Of a stretch of DNA of 45,451 nt, positions 24,272-32,831 are shown piece after piece. The position numbers were made by a program, and so were the translations under genes. The notes beneath the pieces are model-generated. The model saw only the letters and a program-made list of their open reading frames with translations, was not told where the DNA came from and ran no database searches. Position 1 is the stretch's first letter; each line of letters opens with the position of its first letter. The stretch spans positions 1-45,451 of the forward strand of contig JAJQFB010000029.1 of the NCBI GenBank assembly GCA_021201395.1. The letters are read 5' to 3'. This DNA comes from Clostridiales bacterium. GTDB lineage: Bacteria; Bacillota; Clostridia; Lachnospirales; CAG-274.

Positions 24272-25267
24272 TTATTTAAGACGGGCACTGTAAATTTGAT
24301 CGGGTTCAGGCTCGCTCAAAACCTCTTTTTTATCCTTGTATATTATACATTTATCCTTTTCCTCGGTCATTTTTCCTATTATCGCTGCCTTTATGCCTGC
24401 CTTTTCGAGGGCTGCCGCAAGCTTTTCCCCCTCATAAGCGGCAATAACCATTGAACCGCTTGAAATAAGCCTCAGGGGATTAACGCCGAAAAGACGGCAG
24501 ATTGTCTTTGTTTCTTCCAATATGGGAATCCTGTCGGCATAGACCTCTATGCCTAAGCCGGAACCCTCGGCAATTTCATAGCAGGCTCCCAAAATTCCCC
24601 CCTCTGTTACGTCGTGCATAGCCGCAGCACCGTATTCGGAAGCAATAAGACCCTCTGTTTTAACGGAAAGAAAGTCTGACAGGCTTTTTGCTTTTTCGAT
24701 TACGGTTTTCGGAAGAAGCCTTAGCAGCTTTTCCTCGTTGTCGGCGGCTAAAACAGAGGTTCCCTCCAAAGCGGCATATTTGGTCATAATTACGTCCTGT
24801 CCCGGTTTGGCTCCTCCTGTTTTTATAAATTTCCTGTTTACGGATTTTCCCACAACCGTTGCCGAAACAACCGGGCGGTTTACGGCGTCTGTAATTTCCG
24901 TATGACCCCCTAAAACCTCAAGCCCTGCCTTTTCCGTTTCGGAAAAAATATCTTCGCTTAAACGGGACAGCTCCGCCTCGTTAAAATCGGGAGGCAGCAG
25001 CAGAGTTATAAGCAGCCCCACAGGTTCACAGCCGTTTGAATATATGTCGTTTGCGTTTATATTCACAAGAAGCTTTCCTATGTTTTCACAGGCTCCCGTA
25101 ATGGGGTCCGTGGAAAGTATCAAAAGCTCCTGCCCCATATCCAAAACAGCACAGTCCTCCCCTATGGAAGGACGCACTCTTACTTCTTTTCTTTTTACAC
25201 TGTTTAATTCGGCTTTTTTGAAAATATATTTGTCAAGCAAATCGGAGGGCAGCTTTCCCACTTCCAT
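24272..25267 (-). CDS. AIR-synthase-related (HypE/ThiL-like) ATP-binding protein
   Basis: The 331-residue protein has the AIRS fold. Its N-terminal half contains RPSIGEDCAVLDMG, LLILSTDPITG, VNINANDIYSNGCEPVGLLITLLLPP (about 68-93) and LEVLGGHTEI. Its C-terminal half contains AMHDVTEGGILGACYEIAEG, LRLISSGSMVIAA and IIGKMTE. This is the pattern of HypE-like proteins, but no hydrogenase-maturation genes accompany it. Many Clostridia carry such a stand-alone paralogue of unknown substrate. AGGAGC precedes the ATG. It lies in the same direction as the phosphoesterase, 54 bases apart. Confidence 0.85.
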   Translation of the reverse strand: MEVGKLPSDLLDKYIFKKAELNSVKRKEVRVRPSIGEDCAVLDMGQELLILSTDPITGACENIGKLLVNINANDIYSNGCEPVGLLITLLLPPDFNEAELSRLSEDIFSETEKAGLEVLGGHTEITDAVNRPVVSATVVGKSVNRKFIKTGGAKPGQDVIMTKYAALEGTSVLAADNEEKLLRLLPKTVIEKAKSLSDFLSVKTEGLIASEYGAAAMHDVTEGGILGACYEIAEGSGLGIEVYADRIPILEETKTICRLFGVNPLRLISSGSMVIAAYEGEKLAAALEKAGIKAAIIGKMTEEKDKCIIYKDKKEVLSEPEPDQIYSARLK

Positions 25268-25299
25268 ATTATCTGCTCCTTAATCAATATTAATCAGTA

Positions 25300-26667
25300 T
25301 TAATTTGTATTATATGTACTCTTGTTTACCTTAACCGTATCCACAAGCTCTCCGTTTTCATAGACCCTCTTATAAAGCTCATAGGTTACGGTTGTGTCGG
25401 TTTCGCCTGTTTTTGCGTTGTAAAATTCTAAGGTTCTGCCGCTGTTGTGAAGCTCATAGCCCTCTATTGTGACAACAACATTGTTGTTTTCGAGGGCAGC
25501 CTTTATTATAAGAGGGTAGCCTGTGTTATTTGTAATCTTAAGGTCTTTAACATCTCCGGCAAGAGTGGCGTCATAGGCGTAGTCCATATAGCCCACTTTT
25601 TTTGAGTGGTTATATCTTTCCGTAATTTCAAGCTCCGCAAGCAGAGCCGCATTGTATAGAGCGGAGGAAACCTGACACACACCGCCGCCTATATCCTCGG
25701 TTAATTCTCCGTTTACATAGGCTCCGGCATATTTGTAGCCGCTGGCCTCGTCATAGGGGGCAAAACAGTCGTTTGTTGAAAATGTTTCCCCCGGAAGAAT
25801 GGTCTGACCGTTAAGCTTAGAAGCCGCAACGCTTAAGTTTGTAACCCTTGCCTCGTCCCCCGTTGTATAGGAGCTTGAATATGTACCTATTGTCGAAGAC
25901 GTAAACTCAAAATCCTCTTTTGTATATTCCGGCGCAATTTGGTCTATGACAATCATAACGTCGGCGGAACGCTTTATGGGAAGAAGCTCCATAGCCATTT
26001 CAGCCGTTCTTTCCTTGTTTACTTTCCAACCGGGAGAGGAATCCGTTACCGTTATAACTCCGTCCTCATATAAATATTCAGAATTTACGGGGTCTTTGTC
26101 TAAATCGTCGCAGACAAGCTGAACACATTTCTCTAACTCGGTGTTGTCATAAATCCACTCGGAGTCAAGATATTTGCCTCTGTCCTTGTTTTCCATAACC
26201 TCGGCATACCTCTGCTTCATATCCGGGTTTTCCCTGCCGAAATTATAAGCCTCGTCAACAGAGGATTCAAAGTCATAGCTAACCCCTAACTCTTCAAATG
26301 TAAACTCACGGCTGTAGCCGAAACTGTCATAGCGGAAAGTTACAGTCAATTCCGTAAGGTTTGTGGAAATTTGGGACTCAAGTGTTTCAAGAGCCTGTTC
26401 CTTTGTAAGACCGCCCACGTTAATATCGTTTACATACACATTAGAATATATGGTATCAACGTCAAGAACAGCCTTTATCTCGGCTTCTTCCCTTTCGGAA
26501 GCCATCCTTTCCGCCAGCTCGTCCCTCATAATTATAAAAGCGGCAATAAGCAGGGCAAGCAGAACAAGAGCGGCGGAACAAATAATTACGGTTCCCCTCT
26601 GTTTCTTTTGGGCACTTGTCAGCTTAGGCTTAGCTGTTTCCTGAATATTTTCTTCCAATTTACTCAT
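25300..26667 (-). CDS. VanW-family membrane protein with peptidoglycan-binding-like domain
   Basis: The protein of about 455 residues has a short cytoplasmic N-terminus and one membrane segment (about 27-48). An extracytoplasmic repeat-like region of the YoaR/PG_binding_4 type follows (about 70-260, VYVNDINVGGLTKEQALETL). The VanW domain (about 275-405) has NGQTILPGETFSTNDC and EDIGGGVCQVSSALYNAAL, and a G5-like C-terminus has VTYELYKRVYENGELVD. VanW proteins are associated with the cell wall; their activity is not established. The start is set at ATG 26667 behind GGAGG. A 33-base longer frame begins at 26700. It follows the 40-codon membrane ORF. Confidence 0.88.
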   Translation of the reverse strand: MSKLEENIQETAKPKLTSAQKKQRGTVIICSAALVLLALLIAAFIIMRDELAERMASEREEAEIKAVLDVDTIYSNVYVNDINVGGLTKEQALETLESQISTNLTELTVTFRYDSFGYSREFTFEELGVSYDFESSVDEAYNFGRENPDMKQRYAEVMENKDRGKYLDSEWIYDNTELEKCVQLVCDDLDKDPVNSEYLYEDGVITVTDSSPGWKVNKERTAEMAMELLPIKRSADVMIVIDQIAPEYTKEDFEFTSSTIGTYSSSYTTGDEARVTNLSVAASKLNGQTILPGETFSTNDCFAPYDEASGYKYAGAYVNGELTEDIGGGVCQVSSALYNAALLAELEITERYNHSKKVGYMDYAYDATLAGDVKDLKITNNTGYPLIIKAALENNNVVVTIEGYELHNSGRTLEFYNAKTGETDTTVTYELYKRVYENGELVDTVKVNKSTYNTN

Positions 26668-26689
26668 ATCTGCCTCCGTAAAGCCTTTA

Positions 26690-26812
26690 TCAGACCGCAT
26701 TTAAAAAGCTTGCCGCAAAAGGTGCAGCCACGCTTAATATCATAACAATTATAACAACAGCGGCAATAATCCTTGCCAGTTTTTGTCTTTGCTGAGAAGT
26801 CATTCTTTTCAT
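26690..26812 (-). CDS. Small 40-residue single-pass membrane protein
   Basis: The ORF starts with basic, polar residues (MKRMTSQQRQKLAR) and continues as one hydrophobic helix (IIAAVVIIVMILSVAA), ending PFAASFLNAV. GGGGGAT lies about 9 bases upstream of the ATG, and a good promoter precedes it. The stop is 22 bases before the VanW start, so the two are probably co-transcribed. I recognise no family. The charge distribution suggests the N-terminus is inside. Confidence 0.65.
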   Translation of the reverse strand: MKRMTSQQRQKLARIIAAVVIIVMILSVAAPFAASFLNAV

Positions 26813-26860
26813 ATTTTCATATCCCCCAAATATATATATTTATATTTTCGCTTATCCTAA

Positions 26861-26889
26861 ATTATATCACAGAGGTTATAAAAGTGCAA
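26861..26889 (-). promoter_or_regulatory. Promoter of the small membrane ORF and VanW gene
   Basis: On the minus strand, TTGCAC (26884-26889) is followed by a 17-base spacer and a perfect TATAAT (26861-26866), with a TG one base upstream. Confidence 0.8.
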
Positions 26890-26933
26890 TAACCAAATTA
26901 AAACAAAAATTTGATGCCGGGCGGAGAAAACCG

Positions 26934-26981
26934 AAAAAAGCCGCCTGTATAAATTGAAAATATCAATTTTGCAGGCAGCCC
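26934..26981 (-). terminator. Terminator after purD
   Basis: On the minus strand, GCTGCCTG (26972-26979) pairs with CAGGCGGC (26940-26947) and is followed by six T. The loop contains the AAATTGAAAATATCAATT core shared with 13769-13786. Confidence 0.85.
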
Positions 26982-27000
26982 TCTGTGTATATTGTATGTA

Positions 27001-28272
27001 TCAGAAATTATATTTTTTAACGCCGATGTCTTTTCGGAAATGCTTGTCTTTAAAGTCGATTTTGTCAACGGCTTTGTAGGCTGTCTTTATGGCCTCGTCA
27101 AGAGAGGAGCCTGTGGCGGTTACGCCTATGACCCTGCCGCCGTTTGTGTAATATTTTCCGTCCTTAAGGGCTGTTCCGGCGTGGTAAACCTTAACAGAGG
27201 GGTCTTTCTCCGCCTCATCTATGCCTGTTATTTCATAGCCTTTCTTATAGCTTACGGGGTAGCCTCCCGAGGCCATAACAACGCAGGCCGCTCCGCCCTC
27301 GTCCCATTCTATGTTTAATTTATCCAAGGTTCCGTCAACGCAGGCCTCGAATATCTCCAAAAGGTCTGATTTTAAACGGGGAAGAACTACCTGTGTTTCA
27401 GGGTCGCCGAAGCGGCAGTTATACTCTATAACCTTAGGCCCCTCTTTAGTCAGCATAAGCCCGAAATAGATTATGCCCTTAAAGGTTCTGCCCTCTTTGT
27501 TTAAAGCCTCAACCGTAGGTATGCAGATTTTCTCCATAACCTCTTTTGCTTCCTTTTCGCCGTAGACCCTGCTGGGGGAGAAGGTACCCATGCCCCCTGT
27601 GTTAAGACCCTCGTCGTTGTCGTAGGCCCTCTTGTGATCCTGTGCGGAAACCATAGGCACAACAGTCTTTCCGTCGCAGAAAGAGAGAACGGAAACCTCA
27701 GGACCTGTCAAAAATTCCTCTATAACAACGGTAGTGCCGCTTTTGCCGAATTTTTGATCTATCATCATTTCCCTAAGCCCGGAAAGAGCCTCTTCCTCGG
27801 ACTGACAGATTAAAACACCCTTGCCTAAAGCCAAACCGTCTGCTTTTAAAACAACGGGAGGAGTAAGGGTTTTGACATATTCGGAAGCCTTATCGAAGTT
27901 ATCAAAGGTTTCATACCTTGCCGTTGGAATATTATATTTCTTCATAAGCTCCTTAGAGAAAGCCTTAGAACCTTCAATTATCGCCGCATTCTTTCGGGGG
28001 CCGAAAACACGAAGCCCCTGAGCCTCAAAGGCGTCAACCACACCCATAACAAGGGGGTCGTCCATACCTACAACAGTAAAGTCTACGGCCTTTTCTTTAG
28101 CAAATTTAACAAGACCCTCAATGTCTGTTGCCCCTATGGGAACGCACTCCGCCTCTGCCGAAATTCCGCCGTTTCCGGGTGCGCAGTATATTTTTTCAAT
28201 TTTCTTTGATTCAAGCAGCTTGTGAATTATGGCGTGTTCACGTCCGCCGCTTCCTATAACAAGTATCTTCAT
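27001..28272 (-). CDS. purD: Phosphoribosylamine-glycine ligase
   Basis: The 423-residue ATP-grasp enzyme makes GAR in purine synthesis. It starts MKILVIGSGGREHAI, and shows VGMDDPLVMGVVD, KADGLALGKGV, EEFLTGPEVSVLSF, MVSAQDHKRAYD, TGGMGTFSP and EYNCRFGDPETQVVLPRL. Length and all signatures are normal. GCAGGAGG precedes the start. It is the last gene of purM-purN-purD; purN ends 4 bases upstream of it. Confidence 0.97.
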   Translation of the reverse strand: MKILVIGSGGREHAIIHKLLESKKIEKIYCAPGNGGISAEAECVPIGATDIEGLVKFAKEKAVDFTVVGMDDPLVMGVVDAFEAQGLRVFGPRKNAAIIEGSKAFSKELMKKYNIPTARYETFDNFDKASEYVKTLTPPVVLKADGLALGKGVLICQSEEEALSGLREMMIDQKFGKSGTTVVIEEFLTGPEVSVLSFCDGKTVVPMVSAQDHKRAYDNDEGLNTGGMGTFSPSRVYGEKEAKEVMEKICIPTVEALNKEGRTFKGIIYFGLMLTKEGPKVIEYNCRFGDPETQVVLPRLKSDLLEIFEACVDGTLDKLNIEWDEGGAACVVMASGGYPVSYKKGYEITGIDEAEKDPSVKVYHAGTALKDGKYYTNGGRVIGVTATGSSLDEAIKTAYKAVDKIDFKDKHFRKDIGVKKYNF

Positions 28273-28276
28273 TTGC

Positions 28277-28906
28277 TTATTCTCCTCCTGCTCTTATTAC
28301 TTTGTTTCCCTCTACTTTAAGATGTCCCTCGGCAAAGAGAGCTACGGCTTCGGGGAAGATTTTCCACTCGGCCTCTTCCATTACTCTTCTTTGAAGAATC
28401 TCCGCCGTATCATCGTCCCTTACCTCCACGGCTTTTTGCAAAATTATGGGGCCGTTGTCGGCTTTGCCGTCCACAAAATGAACCGTAGCCCCCGTTACCT
28501 TAACTCCCTTTTCAAGAGCCGCCTCGTGGACGTGAAGCCCGTAGAAGCCCTCACCGCAGAATGAGGGAATAAGAGCCGGGTGAATATTCATAATTTTATT
28601 GGGAAAAGCCTCCGTAAAAACAGGGTCTAAAATCACCATAAAGCCCGCAAGAAGTATAAGGTCAACCCGTTTTTCCTTAAAGTGTTCTATAAGAGCCTCT
28701 GAATAGGCCTTTCTGTCGGGATAGTCCTTTACTTTTATAACCCTGCCCTCTATGCCGTATTTTGCGGCTCTCTCCAGTGCATAGGCTCCCGGCTTATTGC
28801 TTACTGCGGTTACTATTTTTCCGTCGATTCTGCCCTCGTTTATGCTGTCTATAATTGCCTGCAGGTTCGTGCCTCCGCCGGAGACTAAAGCTCCTATTCT
28901 AATCAT
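28277..28906 (-). CDS. purN: Phosphoribosylglycinamide formyltransferase
   Basis: The 209-residue enzyme transfers formyl from 10-formyl-THF to GAR. It shows GALVSGGGTNLQAIID at the start, LAGFMVIL, the catalytic Asn/His in KIMNIHPALIPSF, and the catalytic Asp in GATVHFVDGKADNGPII. Its cofactor is a product of FolD (4612-5460). GGGGAGGG precedes the ATG, 16 bases after purM. Confidence 0.96.
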   Translation of the reverse strand: MIRIGALVSGGGTNLQAIIDSINEGRIDGKIVTAVSNKPGAYALERAAKYGIEGRVIKVKDYPDRKAYSEALIEHFKEKRVDLILLAGFMVILDPVFTEAFPNKIMNIHPALIPSFCGEGFYGLHVHEAALEKGVKVTGATVHFVDGKADNGPIILQKAVEVRDDDTAEILQRRVMEEAEWKIFPEAVALFAEGHLKVEGNKVIRAGGE

Positions 28907-28921
28907 ATAAAGGCCCTCCCC

Positions 28922-29947
28922 TTATTTTAAAATAATATCAATTCCGTCTCCGTCCGCAATATAGCCTATCTTATAAGCCCTCTCGCCGTTTTCGGAAAGT
29001 ATGTCCATAGCCCTCCGGCAGTTTTCAGAGGCAACGCAGACAACCATACCTATACCCATATTAAAGGTGTTGTACATAGACATTCTCTCAATATGGCCTT
29101 TCTTCTCCAAAAGCGTAAATATTGCCGGAATTTCATAGGCTCCCTCTTCTATAACCGCCTTTGTTCCCTCAGGCAGTATTCGGGGTATGTTTTCGATAAA
29201 GCCGCCTCCTGTTATATGACTTATGCCCTTAACCTCAACCCTTGAGATAAGGTCTAAAATCTGTTTAACGTAAATTTTGGTAGGTGTCAAAAGAGCCTCG
29301 CCTAAGGTTTTTCCCAGTTCGGGAACATAGTCGTTTATGTTTTCCTTTGTGGGGTTTAAAACCTTTCTTACAAGAGAAAAGCCGTTCGAGTGGAGGCCGC
29401 TTGAGGCTATGCCTATTAAAACGTCTCCCGGCTTTATTTTTGAGTCGTCTATGGTGTTTTTGCTGTCAAGAATACCTACAGTAAAGCCCGCAAGGTCGTA
29501 TTCGTCCTCAGGCATAAGCCCCGGGTGTTCTGCGGTTTCGCCCCCTATAAGGGAACAGCCCGCCTGACGGCAGCCCTCTGAAACGCCCTTAACTATTTCC
29601 GCAATCTTCTCGGGATAGTTTTTGCCGCAGGCGATGTAGTCAAGGAAGAAAAGACATTCCGCTCCGCTGCAAACAACATCGTTTACACACATGGCCACAG
29701 CGTCAATGCCCACTGTGTCGTGTTTATCCGTAAGAAAAGCAATTTTAATCTTCGTTCCTACGCCGTCCGTTCCCGAAACAAGAACGGGCTTCTCCATATT
29801 TTTGGCCTTTGATATGTCGAAAAGGCCGCCGAAGCCCCCAAGCTCCGCCAATACCTCAGGGCGAAAGGTGGATTTTACACTTTCTTTCATAAGCTCAACA
29901 GACCTATAGCCTGCGTTTACGTCTACACCTGCCTGTTTGTAGTCCAT
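28922..29947 (-). CDS. purM: Phosphoribosylformylglycinamidine cyclo-ligase (AIR synthase)
   Basis: The 341-residue enzyme closes the imidazole ring using ATP. Signatures are [41 protein letters not shown] (about 80-104), [30 protein letters not shown] and [15 protein letters not shown]. Length is normal. CGGAGGA precedes the ATG. It begins the pur trio 51 bases after the zinc-ribbon/TPR gene; no purine riboswitch or PurR box was recognised in that short gap. Confidence 0.96.
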   Translation of the reverse strand: MDYKQAGVDVNAGYRSVELMKESVKSTFRPEVLAELGGFGGLFDISKAKNMEKPVLVSGTDGVGTKIKIAFLTDKHDTVGIDAVAMCVNDVVCSGAECLFFLDYIACGKNYPEKIAEIVKGVSEGCRQAGCSLIGGETAEHPGLMPEDEYDLAGFTVGILDSKNTIDDSKIKPGDVLIGIASSGLHSNGFSLVRKVLNPTKENINDYVPELGKTLGEALLTPTKIYVKQILDLISRVEVKGISHITGGGFIENIPRILPEGTKAVIEEGAYEIPAIFTLLEKKGHIERMSMYNTFNMGIGMVVCVASENCRRAMDILSENGERAYKIGYIADGDGIDIILK

Positions 29948-29998
29948 TTTTTGTCCTCCGTTAATGTTTTTTTGCTATGTTTATATATTTCTATTTCA

Positions 29999-31381
29999 TT
30001 ACAAACTGTTTAAATACCCCTCGGCATAGCTTTGATATCTTCTGTCGGGATGGTTTTCCTTTACCTGTTCAAAAAGCTCCCTTGCGGTGTCGTTTTCCTG
30101 CCTGTCCATAGCTATCCTGCCCAAATAAAACAGGGCTGTGTACTTCGTTTTCAAAAGCTCCTCATCGTCCCCTGCTTCATCGGAGTATGTAAGGGCTTTG
30201 TTGAAAAATATTTCGGCACTTTCGCTGTCCCCCTCGTTATAGGACTTTCGGCCCAAATCCACAAGGCCGTTTGCACCGTTTAGGGTTACATTATATATTA
30301 TGGAATTGTATATTTCAAGGCTTTCCGAAGAAATTCCCCTTGTGTCCATTCCGAAAATCAAGCCGCAGGCGTCTATATAGTAAAATGCATCGTAAAGCTC
30401 TTTAGCTCTTTTAATGTCCGCTTCCCTTGCGGCAATGTCGGCACTGAGGTTCCCACTGCTTGCCCCCTCGGAACCTGCCTCGGATACGGCGGAGCCTGAA
30501 ACGGCAGCTTCCCCCGAGCCGGAGGAACCGGCACCGCCGCTCTGCCTTATGCCGGGAATAATGAGAAAAACGAAAACCGCCGCACAGGCCAGCACTCCTA
30601 TAAGAAAAGCCGCGGCTTCCATAAACATCATTGAAGTAAACGGCCCCTGTTCCTCCATAGGCGGCGGCTGAACCTCAGTTGTTTTCTTTTTCTGCTCTAT
30701 ATTGCCCGTTATTTTGATGGGTGGTCTTGTCCTGTCGGGGCAGAGAATATTATAGTGAAGAGAGGCCTGAGGGTTGGCCGTGTCTGTATAAAGCACGGAT
30801 TTTGTAAGCTCCAAAGCCTTGCTCCTCTCCCCTATTATAATATAGCAAAGCGTCATTAAATTGACTGCCTTTAAAAGACGGGGGTTAAAATCCAAAGCTC
30901 CCTTAAGCTTATTTATAACCGTATCTATATAACGGCGGATTTTTTCCGTATCGTCGCTTTTTATATTTACGGTTTTAAGCATAGCTAAAGCCTCGTTATA
31001 CATCTTCACTCCCATATCCATTTTGTCAAATTCCACAATATTTTCCTTTGAATATTCCATGTATTCAAGGGCTTTATTGTCGGTTTTTTTATATGAGGCG
31101 CTCAAAAGCCAGTGTTTAAAGGCTTCTCCCGTCTCTCCCATTTCAAGGTAGACAAGACCTATAAGATTTCTTGCGTTTATGTTTTTCTTATTGCAGGCTA
31201 TAGACTGCTTCAGACAGTAAAGCGCCGCCGTAAGATTTGAAAACTTTATTAAATCTATTGCCCGATTGTAATATTTGTCGGATATACCTTTAAGCTTAAT
31301 CATAACCGCCGCATCGCTTCCGCAGCTGCGGCAAAGGCGGTCGTTCCTATGTATTTCACCGCCGCACCGGAGACATTTCAA
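29999..31381 (-). CDS. Zinc-ribbon, TPR-repeat membrane protein
   Basis: The 460-residue protein begins with a four-Cys zinc ribbon (Cys3, Cys6, Cys17, Cys20). A cytoplasmic TPR-like helical region follows (about 35-205, with ALYCLKQSIACNKKNINARN and LIGLVYLEMGETGEAFKHW). A single membrane segment (about 255-278) leads to a Gly/Ser/Ala-rich linker (about 280-315) and a second TPR-like region outside (about 320-460, AEIFFNKALTYSDEAG). The start is TTG 31381, with GGAGG 9 bases upstream; no in-frame ATG suits the ribbon. Function is unknown. TPRs on both faces suggest a scaffold linking inside and outside. Confidence 0.75.
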   Translation of the reverse strand: MKCLRCGGEIHRNDRLCRSCGSDAAVMIKLKGISDKYYNRAIDLIKFSNLTAALYCLKQSIACNKKNINARNLIGLVYLEMGETGEAFKHWLLSASYKKTDNKALEYMEYSKENIVEFDKMDMGVKMYNEALAMLKTVNIKSDDTEKIRRYIDTVINKLKGALDFNPRLLKAVNLMTLCYIIIGERSKALELTKSVLYTDTANPQASLHYNILCPDRTRPPIKITGNIEQKKKTTEVQPPPMEEQGPFTSMMFMEAAAFLIGVLACAAVFVFLIIPGIRQSGGAGSSGSGEAAVSGSAVSEAGSEGASSGNLSADIAAREADIKRAKELYDAFYYIDACGLIFGMDTRGISSESLEIYNSIIYNVTLNGANGLVDLGRKSYNEGDSESAEIFFNKALTYSDEAGDDEELLKTKYTALFYLGRIAMDRQENDTARELFEQVKENHPDRRYQSYAEGYLNSL

Positions 31382-31547
31382 AGTCTTATACCTCCATAAA
31401 ATTAGTTTTTATCTTTTTACATTTTCCTTGATATTAAAGAGCGGCCTGTTAATCGGTGTTTCTTTAACTAAAGCCCAGCCCCAACCCTTTATTTTGTGAC
31501 TGAGCTTTGTGTATAGTCATATAGCTTTATATTTTTTCACAATGCCC

Positions 31548-32300
31548 TCAGGCACTTTTTCCCAGCATATACTCTCTTGCTTCCTCCTCGGAAATCTCAA
31601 ACTTGCCCATTATTTTCCTTTCAATATCAGCCTCCGCCATATCGAACTCACGGCAGGTTTCTATCGTAGTCAAAATTGCAGCCTCCCACGAAGCTTTGAT
31701 CGCAGCTTCCTCTGCGGCCTCTTTTACTAATACTTCAAACGCATAACACATATCCGTTACCTCCTCTCTTTTCGGTAAATGATATTCAAAATTCATTACC
31801 TCGCTCAGCAATATACCTGTTTCACTTTCAAGACTTCTGTATCTGTCATCGGTTATCATTTTCTTAATTTCCGATGGGTTTCTCATATTCTTAATATACA
31901 TAAGAGCTTTCCCCAAATCGGAGCTGAATTTTTCAATTTCTTCATCATTCAGCTCGTTTGGAATTATTAGGTTTATTTCATAATTGCTTATAAACCTGAG
32001 AGCTGTCTTATTTTTTATATTCATCATATCGTGGAGACACCGAGGCCCCATCCATTCTCCGTCGCCCCAGTATATCACAAGAGTAATAACAGGCAAAAGC
32101 CTGTCGTCCTTATGGAAGCCCGACAAAAACTCGGCGCCGCTGCCGTAATTTTTTGCCTTGCTGTGGGCTCTTGCCGCTTCCTGAATCTGTGACACATATT
32201 CCATAGCGTCATAGAGCATAGTCTTTACAGGCATAGCATAGTGTACTTCCCTTTGATTTTCAATACCTAAAAGCATATACACCATATCGTCATCGGCCAT
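31548..32300 (-). CDS. Rpn-family nuclease, C-terminal part (frameshifted)
   Basis: The frame contains the body of an Rpn recombination-promoting nuclease (PD-(D/E)XK fold): LLGIENQREVHYAMPVKTML near residue 11, LPVITLVIYWGDGEW near 70, SNYEINLIIPNELNDEEI near 105 and a helical C-terminus. The true start is in the next entry. The two frames join at a 7-A run on the minus strand (32324-32330 on plus); six A would give QPIQKIRDTF and one protein of about 322 residues. Rpn proteins are related to transposase-like PD-(D/E)XK nucleases and are often multicopy in Clostridia. Phase variation, decay and sequencing error are all possible. Confidence 0.75.
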   Translation of the reverse strand: MADDDMVYMLLGIENQREVHYAMPVKTMLYDAMEYVSQIQEAARAHSKAKNYGSGAEFLSGFHKDDRLLPVITLVIYWGDGEWMGPRCLHDMMNIKNKTALRFISNYEINLIIPNELNDEEIEKFSSDLGKALMYIKNMRNPSEIKKMITDDRYRSLESETGILLSEVMNFEYHLPKREEVTDMCYAFEVLVKEAAEEAAIKASWEAAILTTIETCREFDMAEADIERKIMGKFEISEEEAREYMLGKSA

Positions 32301-32517
32301 AACGGAACAAAAGGTGTCTCTTATTTTTTTGTATTGGCTGTGTCTTTATACCCGTTTCGTCCTCGCCATAGGGAACCGTAACCGCTGACGCGTCCACTTT
32401 CCGAAGCTTATTCGGGTCAATCACCTGTTCGCCGTCATACACATAGTAATTAAACGCATCGGCAAACACCCTTTTATTTTTCATATAATTCTTTGTCAGA
32501 ACATCAACTCTGCCCAC
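32290..32517 (-). CDS. Rpn-family nuclease, N-terminal part (frameshifted)
   Basis: This 75-residue frame begins at GTG 32517 behind GAGGTGAG with the typical Rpn opening MGRVDVLTKNYMKNKRVFAD, then AFNYYVYDGEQVIDPNKLRK. It contains the first acidic residues expected in the PD-(D/E)XK fold. After GIKTQPIQK the frame leaves the family pattern and stops. The continuation is the preceding entry. Confidence 0.75.
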   Translation of the reverse strand: MGRVDVLTKNYMKNKRVFADAFNYYVYDGEQVIDPNKLRKVDASAVTVPYGEDETGIKTQPIQKNKRHLLFRYGR

Positions 32518-32699
32518 AGCCGCTCACCTCTTTCCGCTTTACCTGTAATTATAATATACCATACAGCCGCAAAATTTTCAAGCACCTCAAACATTTTTAC
32601 GTAAAATACATAAACAAAATATTTTTCTGTTCGGGTAAATCCAAAAATATCACGGTTTCCTCAGCACTCCCTTTGCCGTTAAAAATCAAATAAATGCCC

Positions 32700-32831
32700 T
32701 TATCTCCTGCTCTCTAGCATTTCAAGCAAATCCATAATATCCTCAACATCGTTATTGTTAATATCGTCCTCAATGCCGTCTATTTCCAAAACCGGCTTAT
32801 ATTTTTCAATTTCTTTCTTTAAATCAATCAT
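32700..32831 (-). CDS. Small acidic 43-residue protein coupled to folC
   Basis: The ORF begins at ATG 32831, which overlaps the last codons of the second folC; GGAAG lies just upstream. The product starts MIDLKKEIEKYKPVLEIDG and ends in an acidic helix with EDIMDLLEMLESRR. I do not recognise a family. It continues the hisS-aspS-folC transcription unit. The rest of the 32518-32699 gap holds no supported gene. Confidence 0.55.
   Translation of the reverse strand: MIDLKKEIEKYKPVLEIDGIEDDINNNDVEDIMDLLEMLESRR

Noticed and set aside
31548-32517. Rpn-family gene as the transposase that moves the 168-bp repeat
   Set aside because: Rpn proteins are PD-(D/E)XK nucleases without known action on such terminal repeats, and the gene is not flanked by them.
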